Under the pieces are notes generated by a model that saw nothing but the letters and a program-made list of their open reading frames with translations, did no database searches and had not been told where the DNA came from. The translations under genes and the position numbers were made by a program. Below are positions 8,790-16,550 of a stretch of 64,000 nucleotides of DNA, piece after piece. Each line of letters opens with the position of its first letter. The first letter of the stretch is position 1. Origin of the DNA: Acetobacteraceae bacterium (GTDB lineage: Bacteria; Pseudomonadota; Alphaproteobacteria; Acetobacterales; Acetobacteraceae); assembly GCA_004843345.1 (NCBI GenBank), contig CP039460.1:1907001-1971000 (forward strand), written 5' to 3'.

Positions 8790-10214
8790 ATGAAAAATTT
8801 TGATTGTATTGTGATCGGTGGAGGGTCTGGTGGCGTTCGCTTTGCAAGGATTGCCGCCCAACGGGGAGCAAAGGTTGCAATCCTTGAAGAAAGACATTGG
8901 GGAGGCACTTGTGTTAACATAGGGTGTGTCCCTAAGAAGCTCATGGTTTATGGGGCCGCTTTTCCTCATTTTCTTGAATCTGCTAAAGTCTACGGTTGGA
9001 ATTTTAAGAGTGAAGGGTTGGATTTTGGGCATTTCCAAGCCTTAAGAAACGCTGAAATTTCTCGGTTAGAAAAAATTTATGCGACCAATCTAGAAAAAGC
9101 AGGCGTTACTTTGATTGAAGGTCATGCTTCTTTTGTGGATAAGAAAATTATTGACGTTTCTCCCTCTCCTTTATCCCCCAATGCAGAAAAAATGTCTTTG
9201 ACAGCGCCCATAATTGTGATTGCGGTCGGCGGCGAAGCGATGCGTCCTAAAATTGAAGGTGCAGAGCTTGGATTGATTTCAGATGATATGTTTGCTTTGG
9301 AGTGCCTGCCTAAGCGCTTAGCTGTTGTGGGAGGAGGCTATATTGGTCTCGAATTTGCAGGGATTATTGCAGGGTATGGTTCAAAGGTAGATTTGATTTA
9401 TCGGCAAGATTTGCCTCTTCGTGGTTTTGATGAGGAAATTCGTCAAGAAGTTGCAAAACGTATCCCTCTTTTTGATATTAACGTTCATGCAGGTCATTCC
9501 CCAAAAATTCTTCAAAAGACAGAAGAAGGCTTTCGTTTGATTTGTGATGGGAATTTGGAAATTGAAACAGATGCAGTTCTTTTTGCGACTGGCAGACGTC
9601 CAAATTTAGATCATTTAGGCTTAGAAAAAACAGAGATTCAGCGTTCCATAGATGGTTATCATCTTAGAGAAGGCGAAGAGGAATATACAACGACTCAAGA
9701 AGGCGTTTATGCAATTGGGGATGTTTTAGATAAAGTTAATCTGACGCCGTTTGCTTTGGCCCAAGGGCAGTCTTTAGCAGAAAAACTCTTTCCGGATACA
9801 GCTAAAAAACAACGTCATTGGAACTTTAGTATTGTTCCAAAAGCGGTTTTTTTCTCAGCAAATATTTCTTGCGTTGGACTTTCTGAAGAAGAGGCTGCGG
9901 AGCAGGAAGATCTTCATATTTTCACGAGTCAGTTTACACCACTGTTTGCTTCTCTGGAAAAAGGACAGCTGAAAGAAAGAGAGAAAATCTTCATTAAAAT
10001 TATTGTGAGTGTAAAAACAGACTGTGTTTTAGGAGCGAGCATGATTGGAAAAGATGCTGCTGAGATTATTCAAATGATGGCAGTATGTGTAGCGAATAAA
10101 ATGACAAAGGCAGAACTGGACGCAACGCTTGCACTACATCCTACGACGGCAGAGGAGTTGGTTACTTTGACATCTAAGCCACGCTTTGTGTTAAAAAAAA
10201 CAGGATTAATTTAA
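8790..10214 (+). CDS. gor: Glutathione-disulfide reductase
   Basis: Reduces oxidised glutathione with NADPH. The FAD motif VIGGGSGGVRFARIAAQRGA is at the N-terminus and the redox-active disulfide sits in GGTCVNIGCVPKK (two Cys five residues apart). The second nucleotide-binding site is VVGGGYIGLEFAGI. Near the C-terminus LHPTTAEELVTL supplies the conserved His-Pro and Glu of the active site. The spacing of the two Cys and the VPKKLMVYGA sequence fit glutathione reductase rather than lipoamide dehydrogenase. At 474 residues it is normal. It is probably cotranscribed with fpr (23 nt) and perhaps the EamA transporter downstream (35 nt). Confidence 0.92.
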   Translation: MKNFDCIVIGGGSGGVRFARIAAQRGAKVAILEERHWGGTCVNIGCVPKKLMVYGAAFPHFLESAKVYGWNFKSEGLDFGHFQALRNAEISRLEKIYATNLEKAGVTLIEGHASFVDKKIIDVSPSPLSPNAEKMSLTAPIIVIAVGGEAMRPKIEGAELGLISDDMFALECLPKRLAVVGGGYIGLEFAGIIAGYGSKVDLIYRQDLPLRGFDEEIRQEVAKRIPLFDINVHAGHSPKILQKTEEGFRLICDGNLEIETDAVLFATGRRPNLDHLGLEKTEIQRSIDGYHLREGEEEYTTTQEGVYAIGDVLDKVNLTPFALAQGQSLAEKLFPDTAKKQRHWNFSIVPKAVFFSANISCVGLSEEEAAEQEDLHIFTSQFTPLFASLEKGQLKEREKIFIKIIVSVKTDCVLGASMIGKDAAEIIQMMAVCVANKMTKAELDATLALHPTTAEELVTLTSKPRFVLKKTGLI

Positions 10215-10249
10215 CTATTAATTTTTGGCGTTAAGTGTAGGGCGTTTTT

Positions 10250-11146
10250 GTGGCAAAAATAAGCGGTTTATCTTTGCAAGAAATAAGCTTGCTCTTTATC
10301 ACAATGATTTGGGGCTCTTCTTATTGTGTTATGCAAGTTGGGTTAGAGCATTGTCCAGCAATGTTTTTTGTTGCAGCCCGATTTTTACTTGGCGGTATTT
10401 TAACTGCCTTCATTTTTTTTCGTTCTGTATTGCAAATAACGAGAAAAGACCTTGTTGCGGGATTTATTACAGGGAGTATGGCTTTTCTGGGGCAGGCTTT
10501 GCAAACTGTCGGTCTCGAAACAATTACTGTTAGTCAATCTGCTTTTTTGACGGCTTTATATGTTCCTCTAGTCCCTCTTTTTCAGTGGATCGTTTTTAGA
10601 AAACCTATTGGCATTTTCTCTTTATTAGGTGTTCTATTCGCTTTTGCTGGACTTGTTATTATTTCAATGCCCACAGGGGCGAAGTTTTCTTTAGGGATTG
10701 GGGATATTCTGACGCTTTTATCGGCTGTCGCAATTGCTTTTGAGATTGTGCTTATCAGTAAATTTAGCAAAGGTGTTTCTATTGTCAATTTCGCCATTAT
10801 ACAACTTCTTGTTTGTGGTGGGTGGGGAATTGCAGCGATGCCGCCTATGGGAGAAGCTTTTCCAGCTGTTTCTTTGGGATGGATTTGGCCTGTTTTGTTT
10901 CTAGGGGGAGCCAGTGTTGGTATTCAACTCGGAATGACATGGGCTCAGAAAACAATTTCGGCGTCTCGAGCTGCTGTTATTTATGCAGGAGAGCCAGTAT
11001 GGGGAGCCTTTTTTGGGCGTTTGGCTGGAGATAGATTACCGTTTTCAGCGTTTGTTGGAGGCGCACTTATCGTTTTGGCGGTGCTTATTAGCGAGTGGCC
11101 ATCTCCCCGAAAAAAATATGAAAAAAGAGCTGAAGTTAAGAGTTAG
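10250..11146 (+). CDS. EamA/DMT-family inner-membrane transporter
   Basis: A 298-residue protein of about ten membrane helices with the two EamA repeats of the drug/metabolite transporter superfamily. The first repeat begins SLLFITMIWGSSYCVMQVGL; the second ends PVWGAFFGRLAGDRLP plus a final helix. Substrate cannot be told from sequence; members export amino acids, drugs or metabolites. I use the GTG at 10250 because the family start aligns there and an AGGG precedes it. The last 4 nt overlap the convergent gene at 11143. Confidence 0.85.
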   Translation: MAKISGLSLQEISLLFITMIWGSSYCVMQVGLEHCPAMFFVAARFLLGGILTAFIFFRSVLQITRKDLVAGFITGSMAFLGQALQTVGLETITVSQSAFLTALYVPLVPLFQWIVFRKPIGIFSLLGVLFAFAGLVIISMPTGAKFSLGIGDILTLLSAVAIAFEIVLISKFSKGVSIVNFAIIQLLVCGGWGIAAMPPMGEAFPAVSLGWIWPVLFLGGASVGIQLGMTWAQKTISASRAAVIYAGEPVWGAFFGRLAGDRLPFSAFVGGALIVLAVLISEWPSPRKKYEKRAEVKS

Positions 11147-11574
11147 CCGTTATCCCAGCCGTTTGTCCTAGGCGCAACCCACCCATTACCAGTGGAGTCT
11201 CCAAGAGTTCCTTGTCCCATAGGGCTACTGTTCTGATAGTCTGTTCCAAAACGGTCTAAATTTGTACCTGTTAAGGTATCATGTTGTACATGATGTTCTG
11301 GATCAGGGCCGTATTTAAAGTCTTCCTGCACTGGAGCTACGATATATCCTCTTGGTGGTGGGTGGTGACCATAAGCGTGGATATGCTCGCCTTTATCATT
11401 TTTCTTGAGTGTATCAGCTGGTTCTGAATCTGTATCGGTAAAGGGTTTCCCAAACTCCACAGCTTGCGCATGTGCCGCTTTATTTAAAGGATTAAGCGTA
11501 AGACTTGCGCCACTAATTAAAGAAATCCCGATGAGAGAAAAAACGCGAGGACGGGAAAAGTTAAAAAGAAACAT
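11143..11574 (-). CDS. Small secreted His/Pro-rich protein, function unknown
   Basis: A 143-residue protein with a signal peptide (FSLIGISLISGASLTLNPLN, probable cleavage after AHA near residue 36). The mature region is polar and low in hydrophobics. It contains a His/Pro cluster (HIHAYGHHPPPRGY, residues 65-78), another His-rich stretch (DPEHHVQHD) and a Gly/Asn-rich tail. The His clusters could bind metal, but no family is recognised. It is tail-to-tail with the EamA gene, the stop codons overlapping on opposite strands. Confidence 0.65.
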   Translation of the reverse strand: MFLFNFSRPRVFSLIGISLISGASLTLNPLNKAAHAQAVEFGKPFTDTDSEPADTLKKNDKGEHIHAYGHHPPPRGYIVAPVQEDFKYGPDPEHHVQHDTLTGTNLDRFGTDYQNSSPMGQGTLGDSTGNGWVAPRTNGWDNG

Positions 11575-11753
11575 AGAATATTTTCGTTAAGAGACGATAG
11601 AATAGAGAGAATATAGTTGAGCTTCTTAAAAAATACATATTTAATCATCTTTTTCTGTATAAAAAAAGAATATGTTTAAAGAAGAAGTGTAAAATAAAAT
11701 TCTGTTCAAAGATATTTTTGACGTTTGAGCAAATTAAAGTCCTAAGGTTTACT

Positions 11754-12953
11754 GTGACGAAGAATAAATTGATCTCCGTATTATCTGAAAAAGAATTATT
11801 GATTCGTGAGAGAGCCATCAAAAATTCGCCTTCCGTGCGTAAGGTTACTTCAAAAGAAGAAATTTCTGCTTGGACAGATAGTTATTTTAATCGAACCTCT
11901 GAAATTGTTCAGAATTATGGAGATGTTCAAGTTACTTATGCGTTTTTTTTAAGGCGTCCAAGTTTGTCAGCTTGTTCTTTAGCATTGGAATGGCTGAAAA
12001 ACGTTTCCGAAGTTCAAGGATTTTCTTATAAAATAGAGGCATTTGTCCCTGAAGGCGAATGGGTTGGCGGGGGAGATCCTCTATTTTATCTTGTTGGACC
12101 ACTGCATTTTTTAGCTCCGTTAGAAACGTTGCTTTTGCAGAAAATAGGGGCAGCATGCGTTGCTGCTTATAACGCTTTTCAGTTGGCAAGTGAATTGTTA
12201 CTCACGCCTTTTTTGGCAATGGATGCTCGCCATTGTGCTGGAAGTGAAATGCAGGAGATTATGGCTTATGCGGCTTCCGTTGGAAGTCTGGCAGCTAAAC
12301 AAATCGGTGCAAAAGGCTTCATCGGGAGTGCAAATAATATTACAGCACCTTTTTTTGGGTGTGAAAAGGGCGTGGGCACGATGCCTCATGCCCTGATCGG
12401 ATACGCAGGTTCTACTTTAGAAGCTGCAAAAATGTTTCATGAGACTTATCCAGATGAGAATTTGGTGTGTCTTGTTGATTATTTTGGAAAAGAGATCACG
12501 GACGCAATAGAGGTAGCTCAGTATTTCCCTGAGATGGTAGAACAGGGACGTTTCTGGGTACGTTTGGACACACATGGCGGGCGTTTTTTAGAGGGCTTAG
12601 ATCCGCAATCTTCGTATGCTGTGATCGATCGACATATACCGCAGATTATTCGGCGTTACTGCTCTGAGAGAGAATTACAGTATCTCGTTGGGACAGGGGT
12701 TTCTGCCGCAGCTATTTGGAAGATGAGAGAAAGTTTAGATCAGGTAGGCTTGCAAAAAGTAAAAATTCTAGGGTCTTCTGGGTTTAATGCGCGAAAATGC
12801 ATGGTTATGCGAGATGCTAAAGCGCCGCTAGATGCTATTGGAACAGGGTCTTTTTTGCCATCAACGTGGTCAGAGACTTATGCGACAGCTGATATCGTTG
12901 AATATGATGGGGTTAAAAAAGTAAAAATTGGAAGAGAGTTTTTATTAAGGTAA
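11754..12953 (+). CDS. pncB: Nicotinate phosphoribosyltransferase
   Basis: Converts nicotinate and PRPP to nicotinate mononucleotide in NAD salvage. The family core is clear: TDSYFNRTSEIVQ near the N-terminus, MDARHCAGSEMQEIMAYAAS, GTMPHALIGYAGSTLEAAKMF in the middle, the substrate-site region RLDTHGGRFLEGL, and the phosphate-binding VKILGSSGFNARK. I start at GTG 11754, which has AAGG upstream; an in-frame TTG at 11718 would add 12 residues but has no ribosome-binding site. The gene stands alone, with a 47-nt gap before the next. Confidence 0.88.
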   Translation: MTKNKLISVLSEKELLIRERAIKNSPSVRKVTSKEEISAWTDSYFNRTSEIVQNYGDVQVTYAFFLRRPSLSACSLALEWLKNVSEVQGFSYKIEAFVPEGEWVGGGDPLFYLVGPLHFLAPLETLLLQKIGAACVAAYNAFQLASELLLTPFLAMDARHCAGSEMQEIMAYAASVGSLAAKQIGAKGFIGSANNITAPFFGCEKGVGTMPHALIGYAGSTLEAAKMFHETYPDENLVCLVDYFGKEITDAIEVAQYFPEMVEQGRFWVRLDTHGGRFLEGLDPQSSYAVIDRHIPQIIRRYCSERELQYLVGTGVSAAAIWKMRESLDQVGLQKVKILGSSGFNARKCMVMRDAKAPLDAIGTGSFLPSTWSETYATADIVEYDGVKKVKIGREFLLR

Positions 12954-13003
12954 GCTGGTAAAAGCACCGTTTTAAAATGTGAGAATAAATAAAGGGATTC
13001 GTG

Positions 13004-13468
13004 ATGGCTTCGGCTCGAGCAAAAGGTACTGAAAAATCTCAGTTGGTTGTTTATTTAAAGGATTTGTCAGGATCAGGAAATGAGCCTGAGGCTGTTGGTG
13101 GGTTTAAAACAGATACAGACGCCTTGGCTTTTGCAAGGGCTTATGTTTGCGATAGCGTGGAGCGTTGCCGTATTGCAGATGCTGTTGGAAAGCCTGTGTT
13201 GGAAAGCTGGAAGCTGTTTGGCGAAGATACAGAGGTCTTTAAGGGAGATGCGCTCGTTTGGACTTCCGAAGAGGATATTAAGCAGTTTGTAAAAGCTAAG
13301 TCACAGGATCAAGAGCGGAATTGGCGTGTATTAGATCCTCGCCATAAAAGCAATATAGTGGACTTTGATGGATGTGATTGCGGTCATGAACATGTTTGCG
13401 AGCATGAAGACGATCATGAGCATGAAGTTTTTGAAAATGATGATAATAATTTGATGGTTGGATTATGA
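13004..13468 (+). CDS. Conserved hypothetical protein with His/Cys-rich acidic tail, coupled to gltX
   Basis: A 154-residue cytoplasmic protein; ATG 13004 is preferred to the adjacent GTG 13001, with AAAGGGA upstream. The first 115 residues form a compact alpha/beta-looking domain of unknown family (QLVVYLKDLSGSGNEPEAVG, ALVWTSEEDIKQFVKAK). The tail from about residue 123 is dense in Cys, His and acidic residues (DGCDCGHEHVCEHEDDHEHE), which looks like a metal-binding site. Its stop overlaps the gltX start as ATGA, so the two are translationally coupled. Function unknown. Confidence 0.75.
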   Translation: MASARAKGTEKSQLVVYLKDLSGSGNEPEAVGGFKTDTDALAFARAYVCDSVERCRIADAVGKPVLESWKLFGEDTEVFKGDALVWTSEEDIKQFVKAKSQDQERNWRVLDPRHKSNIVDFDGCDCGHEHVCEHEDDHEHEVFENDDNNLMVGL

Positions 13469-14805
13469 AATTACGTTTTGCTCCTTCTCCGACAGGGCGG
13501 TTACATGTTGGAAATGCGCGTTTGGCTGTGGCAAATTATTTGTTTGCACGTCATCACAATGCAACGCTTCTTTTGCGTGTCGATGACACAGATGCAGAAC
13601 GCAATAAAGATGAATATGAGCAGTCTATTCGTCATGATTTAAAATGGCTCGGCATTGATTGGGATGAGGAGGCTCGCCAGTCAGATCGTAAAGATCGTTA
13701 TCAACTTGCGATTGAAAAGCTTAAGGAGACGGGGCGTCTTTATCCATGCTTTGAGGGAGAGGAGGAGTTACGTTTTAAACGTGAGCAAAAGTTAAAGGCA
13801 AATCTCCCCCCTGTTTATGATCGAGCAATGCTTTCTTTGACAGCTGAGCAGCGTAAAAAGGCAGAAGAAAACGGGAAAAAACCTTATTGGCGCTTTAAGT
13901 TATCTGATAGGGTTTGCAAATGGGATGATTTGGTCATGGGTAAGTGCCATGTGCCTTTGAGAACTGTTTCAGACCCTGTTGTTGTGCGTGAGGATGGAGA
14001 AGTCCTTTATTCACTCGCATCTATTGTGGATGATATTGAGCTAGGTGTAACGCATATTATCCGTGGGCAGGATCATGTTGGGAATACAGGTATTCAGATT
14101 GATTTGGCCGAAGCTTTAGGGGCTAAAGTCGATAGATTTACGTTTGCGCACTTTCCTTTATTGCTTGATGGAGAAGGTAAAAAATTTTCCAAACGACGAG
14201 GTGCCGATGCAAGTCTCGCAGGCCTGAGAAAAGATGGCTTTTTGCCTGAGGTAATTGTTTCTTTTTTAGCGACATTAGGTAGTTCTCAAGATGCTGTATT
14301 AAGAACTAATGAAGAAAATATAAAGATCTTCGACCTGTCAGCTATTTCGAAAGCCTCTCCACGTTTCGAGATGACACAGTTGTTATCTCTTAATCGCAAA
14401 GCTTGGCACGAAAAATCATATTCAGAAGCTAAGAAACTCTTGCCAGAGGGCGCTTCAGAGAATTTTTGGAATGCCATTCGTGGTAATATTGAGCTCGGGA
14501 CAGAAATTCCGCATTGGGTAAATGTGGTTCAAGGAGAACTTGCGATTGAAGCACAAGATGGGCAAGAGGCTTTCTTTGATGCCGCTATTGCTTTACTGCC
14601 GGAGGCGCCATGGACAGAAGAAACTTGGAAAGCTTGGACCAATGCGCTTAAAGAAAGAACAGGTCAAAAAGGAAAAGCTCTTTTTCATCCTTTACGCTTA
14701 GCTTTAACAGATGAGGATTCTGGCCCTGAGATGCGCCTTTTACTGCCCTTAATTGGACGGGAAAAAGTTCTTGCTCGTCTAAAGTCTGCTCGAGGAAGTG
14801 TTTAG
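13465..14805 (+). CDS. gltX: Glutamate--tRNA ligase
   Basis: Class I synthetase that charges tRNA-Glu, and in many alphaproteobacteria also tRNA-Gln for later amidation. The HIGH-type motif is LHVGN in APSPTGRLHVGNARLA (residues 6-21) and the KMSKS-type motif is KKFSKRRG near residue 239. At 446 residues it is a normal bacterial GluRS. Acetobacteraceae often carry two GluRS copies with divided specificity, so a second copy may exist outside the window. It overlaps the preceding gene by 4 nt and is followed 3 nt later by the first ABM gene, so the three are probably one transcript. Confidence 0.93.
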   Translation: MKLRFAPSPTGRLHVGNARLAVANYLFARHHNATLLLRVDDTDAERNKDEYEQSIRHDLKWLGIDWDEEARQSDRKDRYQLAIEKLKETGRLYPCFEGEEELRFKREQKLKANLPPVYDRAMLSLTAEQRKKAEENGKKPYWRFKLSDRVCKWDDLVMGKCHVPLRTVSDPVVVREDGEVLYSLASIVDDIELGVTHIIRGQDHVGNTGIQIDLAEALGAKVDRFTFAHFPLLLDGEGKKFSKRRGADASLAGLRKDGFLPEVIVSFLATLGSSQDAVLRTNEENIKIFDLSAISKASPRFEMTQLLSLNRKAWHEKSYSEAKKLLPEGASENFWNAIRGNIELGTEIPHWVNVVQGELAIEAQDGQEAFFDAAIALLPEAPWTEETWKAWTNALKERTGQKGKALFHPLRLALTDEDSGPEMRLLLPLIGREKVLARLKSARGSV

Positions 14806-14808
14806 TTT

Positions 14809-15228
14809 ATGAAAAAAATAATAAGGTTCGCTTTTTCTGCGCTTTTTCTGGCGACGTCAACGTCTGCTTTGTTTGTAGAAGCAGAAGCAGGACCAGTTGC
14901 GCAGAGAGAAGAGCAGCTAACAACTGTTCCAACTTCAAAATCTTTGTACGCCCAGATTACAGCTCTTCCAGGCCATGCGGATGAGGTTGCTAAACTTTTA
15001 TCCGATTTGGCTAAAGAGATTCGTGCAGAAAGGGGCTGTGTTAGTTTTATGGTTTTCAGGCTGGCTGATGATCCAAATGTTTTTCATATAGATGAAACTT
15101 ATTATGATGAGGCCGCTTTTCAGGCGCATATTGCGACAGAACATGGCCGTAAATTTAATGAAGCAATTAAACCGCTTGTTAAAGGTGGAAAATCTGAACT
15201 GTTTTTTGTGACTCCTGTTACTGACTAA
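14809..15228 (+). CDS. Exported antibiotic-biosynthesis-monooxygenase (ABM) fold protein
   Basis: A 139-residue protein with a signal peptide (IIRFAFSALFLATSTSALF, cleavage probably after EAEA near residue 27). An ABM/YgiN-like ferredoxin-fold domain follows (SLYAQITALPGHADEVAKLL, then ERGCVSFMVFRLADDPNVFH and the TEHGRKF helix). Small ABM proteins act as cofactor-independent monooxygenases or heme/quinone-binding proteins; the substrate here is unknown. It is a clear paralogue of the leaderless copy at 15433 (most of the 90-residue core aligns without gaps), so the pair arose by duplication, one copy exported and one cytoplasmic. Confidence 0.82.
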   Translation: MKKIIRFAFSALFLATSTSALFVEAEAGPVAQREEQLTTVPTSKSLYAQITALPGHADEVAKLLSDLAKEIRAERGCVSFMVFRLADDPNVFHIDETYYDEAAFQAHIATEHGRKFNEAIKPLVKGGKSELFFVTPVTD

Positions 15229-15297
15229 GCAAGTTTTACCTAAAGAAAAGATTTAATTTAAAAGAAGGTGATAATGCTTGGAATTCTTTTTTGAAGA

Positions 15298-15409
15298 GGC
15301 GTATAAATTAAGGAGCGGCTTCTAAAGCACATGCCTCTCAGCCCTATGGCACAGAATCCGAAGGCCAATCGTTGAAGCTGGCGCCGTAAGAGTCGTTTTT
15401 TAATGCGAC
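15298..15409 (+). other. G+C-rich foldable leader before the second ABM gene (candidate structured RNA or remnant)
   Basis: The 204 bases between the two ABM genes contain no gene, but the segment shown is richer in G+C than its surroundings and can pair. CGGCTTC (15316-15322) matches GAAGCTG (15374-15380) over 7 bp with one G-U. GGCG (15298-15301) can pair outside it with CGCC (15382-15385). A GTCG/CGAC hairpin (15392-15409) lies just before the ribosome-binding site. I cannot match it to a known riboswitch class. It could equally be decayed coding DNA; pairing was judged by eye. Confidence 0.3.
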
Positions 15410-15432
15410 ATAAAAATAATAAGGAGGATGTT

Positions 15433-15732
15433 ATGACCCAGAAATCTCTTTATGCTGTGATTACGGCTTTGCCGGGAAAAGAAGAAGAAATAGCAAAGCT
15501 TTTAAAAGAGTTGGCTGTTAAGGTTCGTGCTGAAGCTGGGTGCGTTCGTTTTCTACCGTACCGTCTTGTTGAAAGCCCCCAAGTTTTTCATATTCACGAG
15601 ACTTATGAAGATGAGGCTGCTTTTAAAACGCATATTTCGCAAGAGCATGGCAAAATCTTTAATGAGAAGTTAAAGTCCTTAGCCAAGGGTGGTGGTTCCG
15701 AGGTAAATTTTTTAAAAGCTGTTGTTGAATAA
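15433..15732 (+). CDS. Cytoplasmic ABM-fold protein (YgiN-like)
   Basis: A 99-residue single ABM domain (SLYAVITALPGKEEEIAKLL, GCVRFLPYRLVESPQVFHIH, QEHGKIFNEKLKSLAKGG). The frame is open 10 codons further upstream, but AAGGAGG ends about 4 nt before ATG 15433 and fixes the start; the first ABM residues follow at once. It lacks the signal peptide of its neighbour at 14809. Such proteins are usually small homodimers with monooxygenase or quinone-related roles; the substrate here is not deducible. A hairpin terminator follows the stop. Confidence 0.83.
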   Translation: MTQKSLYAVITALPGKEEEIAKLLKELAVKVRAEAGCVRFLPYRLVESPQVFHIHETYEDEAAFKTHISQEHGKIFNEKLKSLAKGGGSEVNFLKAVVE

Positions 15733-15743
15733 AACGATGTTTA

Positions 15744-15790
15744 GAAAGGTGTAAGCGGAGTTTAATTCTCTTGCTTACGCCTTTCTTTTT
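15744..15790 (+). terminator. Intrinsic terminator of the ABM gene, inside the 3' end of trmJ
   Basis: GAAAGGTGTAAGC (15744-15756) pairs with GCTTACGCCTTTC (15773-15785), one G-T pair apart from perfect, followed by TTTTT. The right arm lies within the trmJ coding sequence on the other strand, which shows how tightly the convergent genes are packed. Confidence 0.75.
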
Positions 15791-16550
15791 CTTCTCCTAG
15801 AGCACTGATAATACCGTGCAGAGTACGGAGTTCTTGTTCCGTAATTGATCCTCGTTGAAAATATTGACGGATATTTCTTACCATACCGTCTCGTTTATTT
15901 TTATTTCGGAGAAAGGGAGAGTGGTCGAGGCGATCGACAAGACGATTAAGAAAATTATCAATTTCTCCCTTTTCGGCAGGGGGGGAGTGTGGTGTTTGCA
16001 AGCTTGATTCTAAGGGCTTATGCCCTGCATTCCACCATTCATAAGCCATGATAAGAACGGCTTGCGCTAGATTGAGGGACATAAAATCAGGGTTAAGAGG
16101 ATAGCGAACCAGCGTATCTGCGCAGGTTAATTCATCCTTATCGAGCCCCGCACGTTCACATCCGAAAAGAATACCAGTTTTTTGATTCTGTGAGGCGAGT
16201 CTTCTTAACTCTTTTCCTGCAATTTGTGGTCCCATAAGGTTAATTGTTGCTTCTCGAGGGCGTGGGCAAGTGGCAAAAACGCGGTGCAGATCCGTAGTTG
16301 CTTCTTCGACAGTTTTAAAAACAGTTGCTTCTTCTAAAATACGGTAAGCGCCAGAGGAAGAGCTCCAAGCTTTTGATTGTGGCCATCCATCCCTTGGTGA
16401 AACTAATCGGAGATGGAAAAGTCCACCATTTGCCATTGCACGAGCCGTTGTTCCGATATTGTCAGCCAGTTGTGGGCGGACAAGGATAATGACAGGATCA
16501 TTTTCAGAAGTGGGAGCAAGATTCGCCCCTTTAGTACCACGTCCAGTCAT
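15762..16550 (-). CDS. trmJ: tRNA (cytidine/uridine-2'-O-)-methyltransferase TrmJ
   Basis: SPOUT-class enzyme that 2'-O-methylates nucleotide 32 of tRNAs. The N-terminus carries PVIILVRPQLADNIGTTARA (residues 18-37), typical of the TrmH/TrmJ family. The knot region includes GILFGCERAGLDKDELTCAD and LNPDFMSLNLAQAVLIMAYE. The C-terminal 70 residues form the TrmJ-specific helical dimerisation extension, so at 262 residues it is TrmJ rather than the shorter TrmL. Its start overlaps the end of cysS by 4 nt. Confidence 0.88.
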   Translation of the reverse strand: MTGRGTKGANLAPTSENDPVIILVRPQLADNIGTTARAMANGGLFHLRLVSPRDGWPQSKAWSSSSGAYRILEEATVFKTVEEATTDLHRVFATCPRPREATINLMGPQIAGKELRRLASQNQKTGILFGCERAGLDKDELTCADTLVRYPLNPDFMSLNLAQAVLIMAYEWWNAGHKPLESSLQTPHSPPAEKGEIDNFLNRLVDRLDHSPFLRNKNKRDGMVRNIRQYFQRGSITEQELRTLHGIISALGEEKERRKQEN

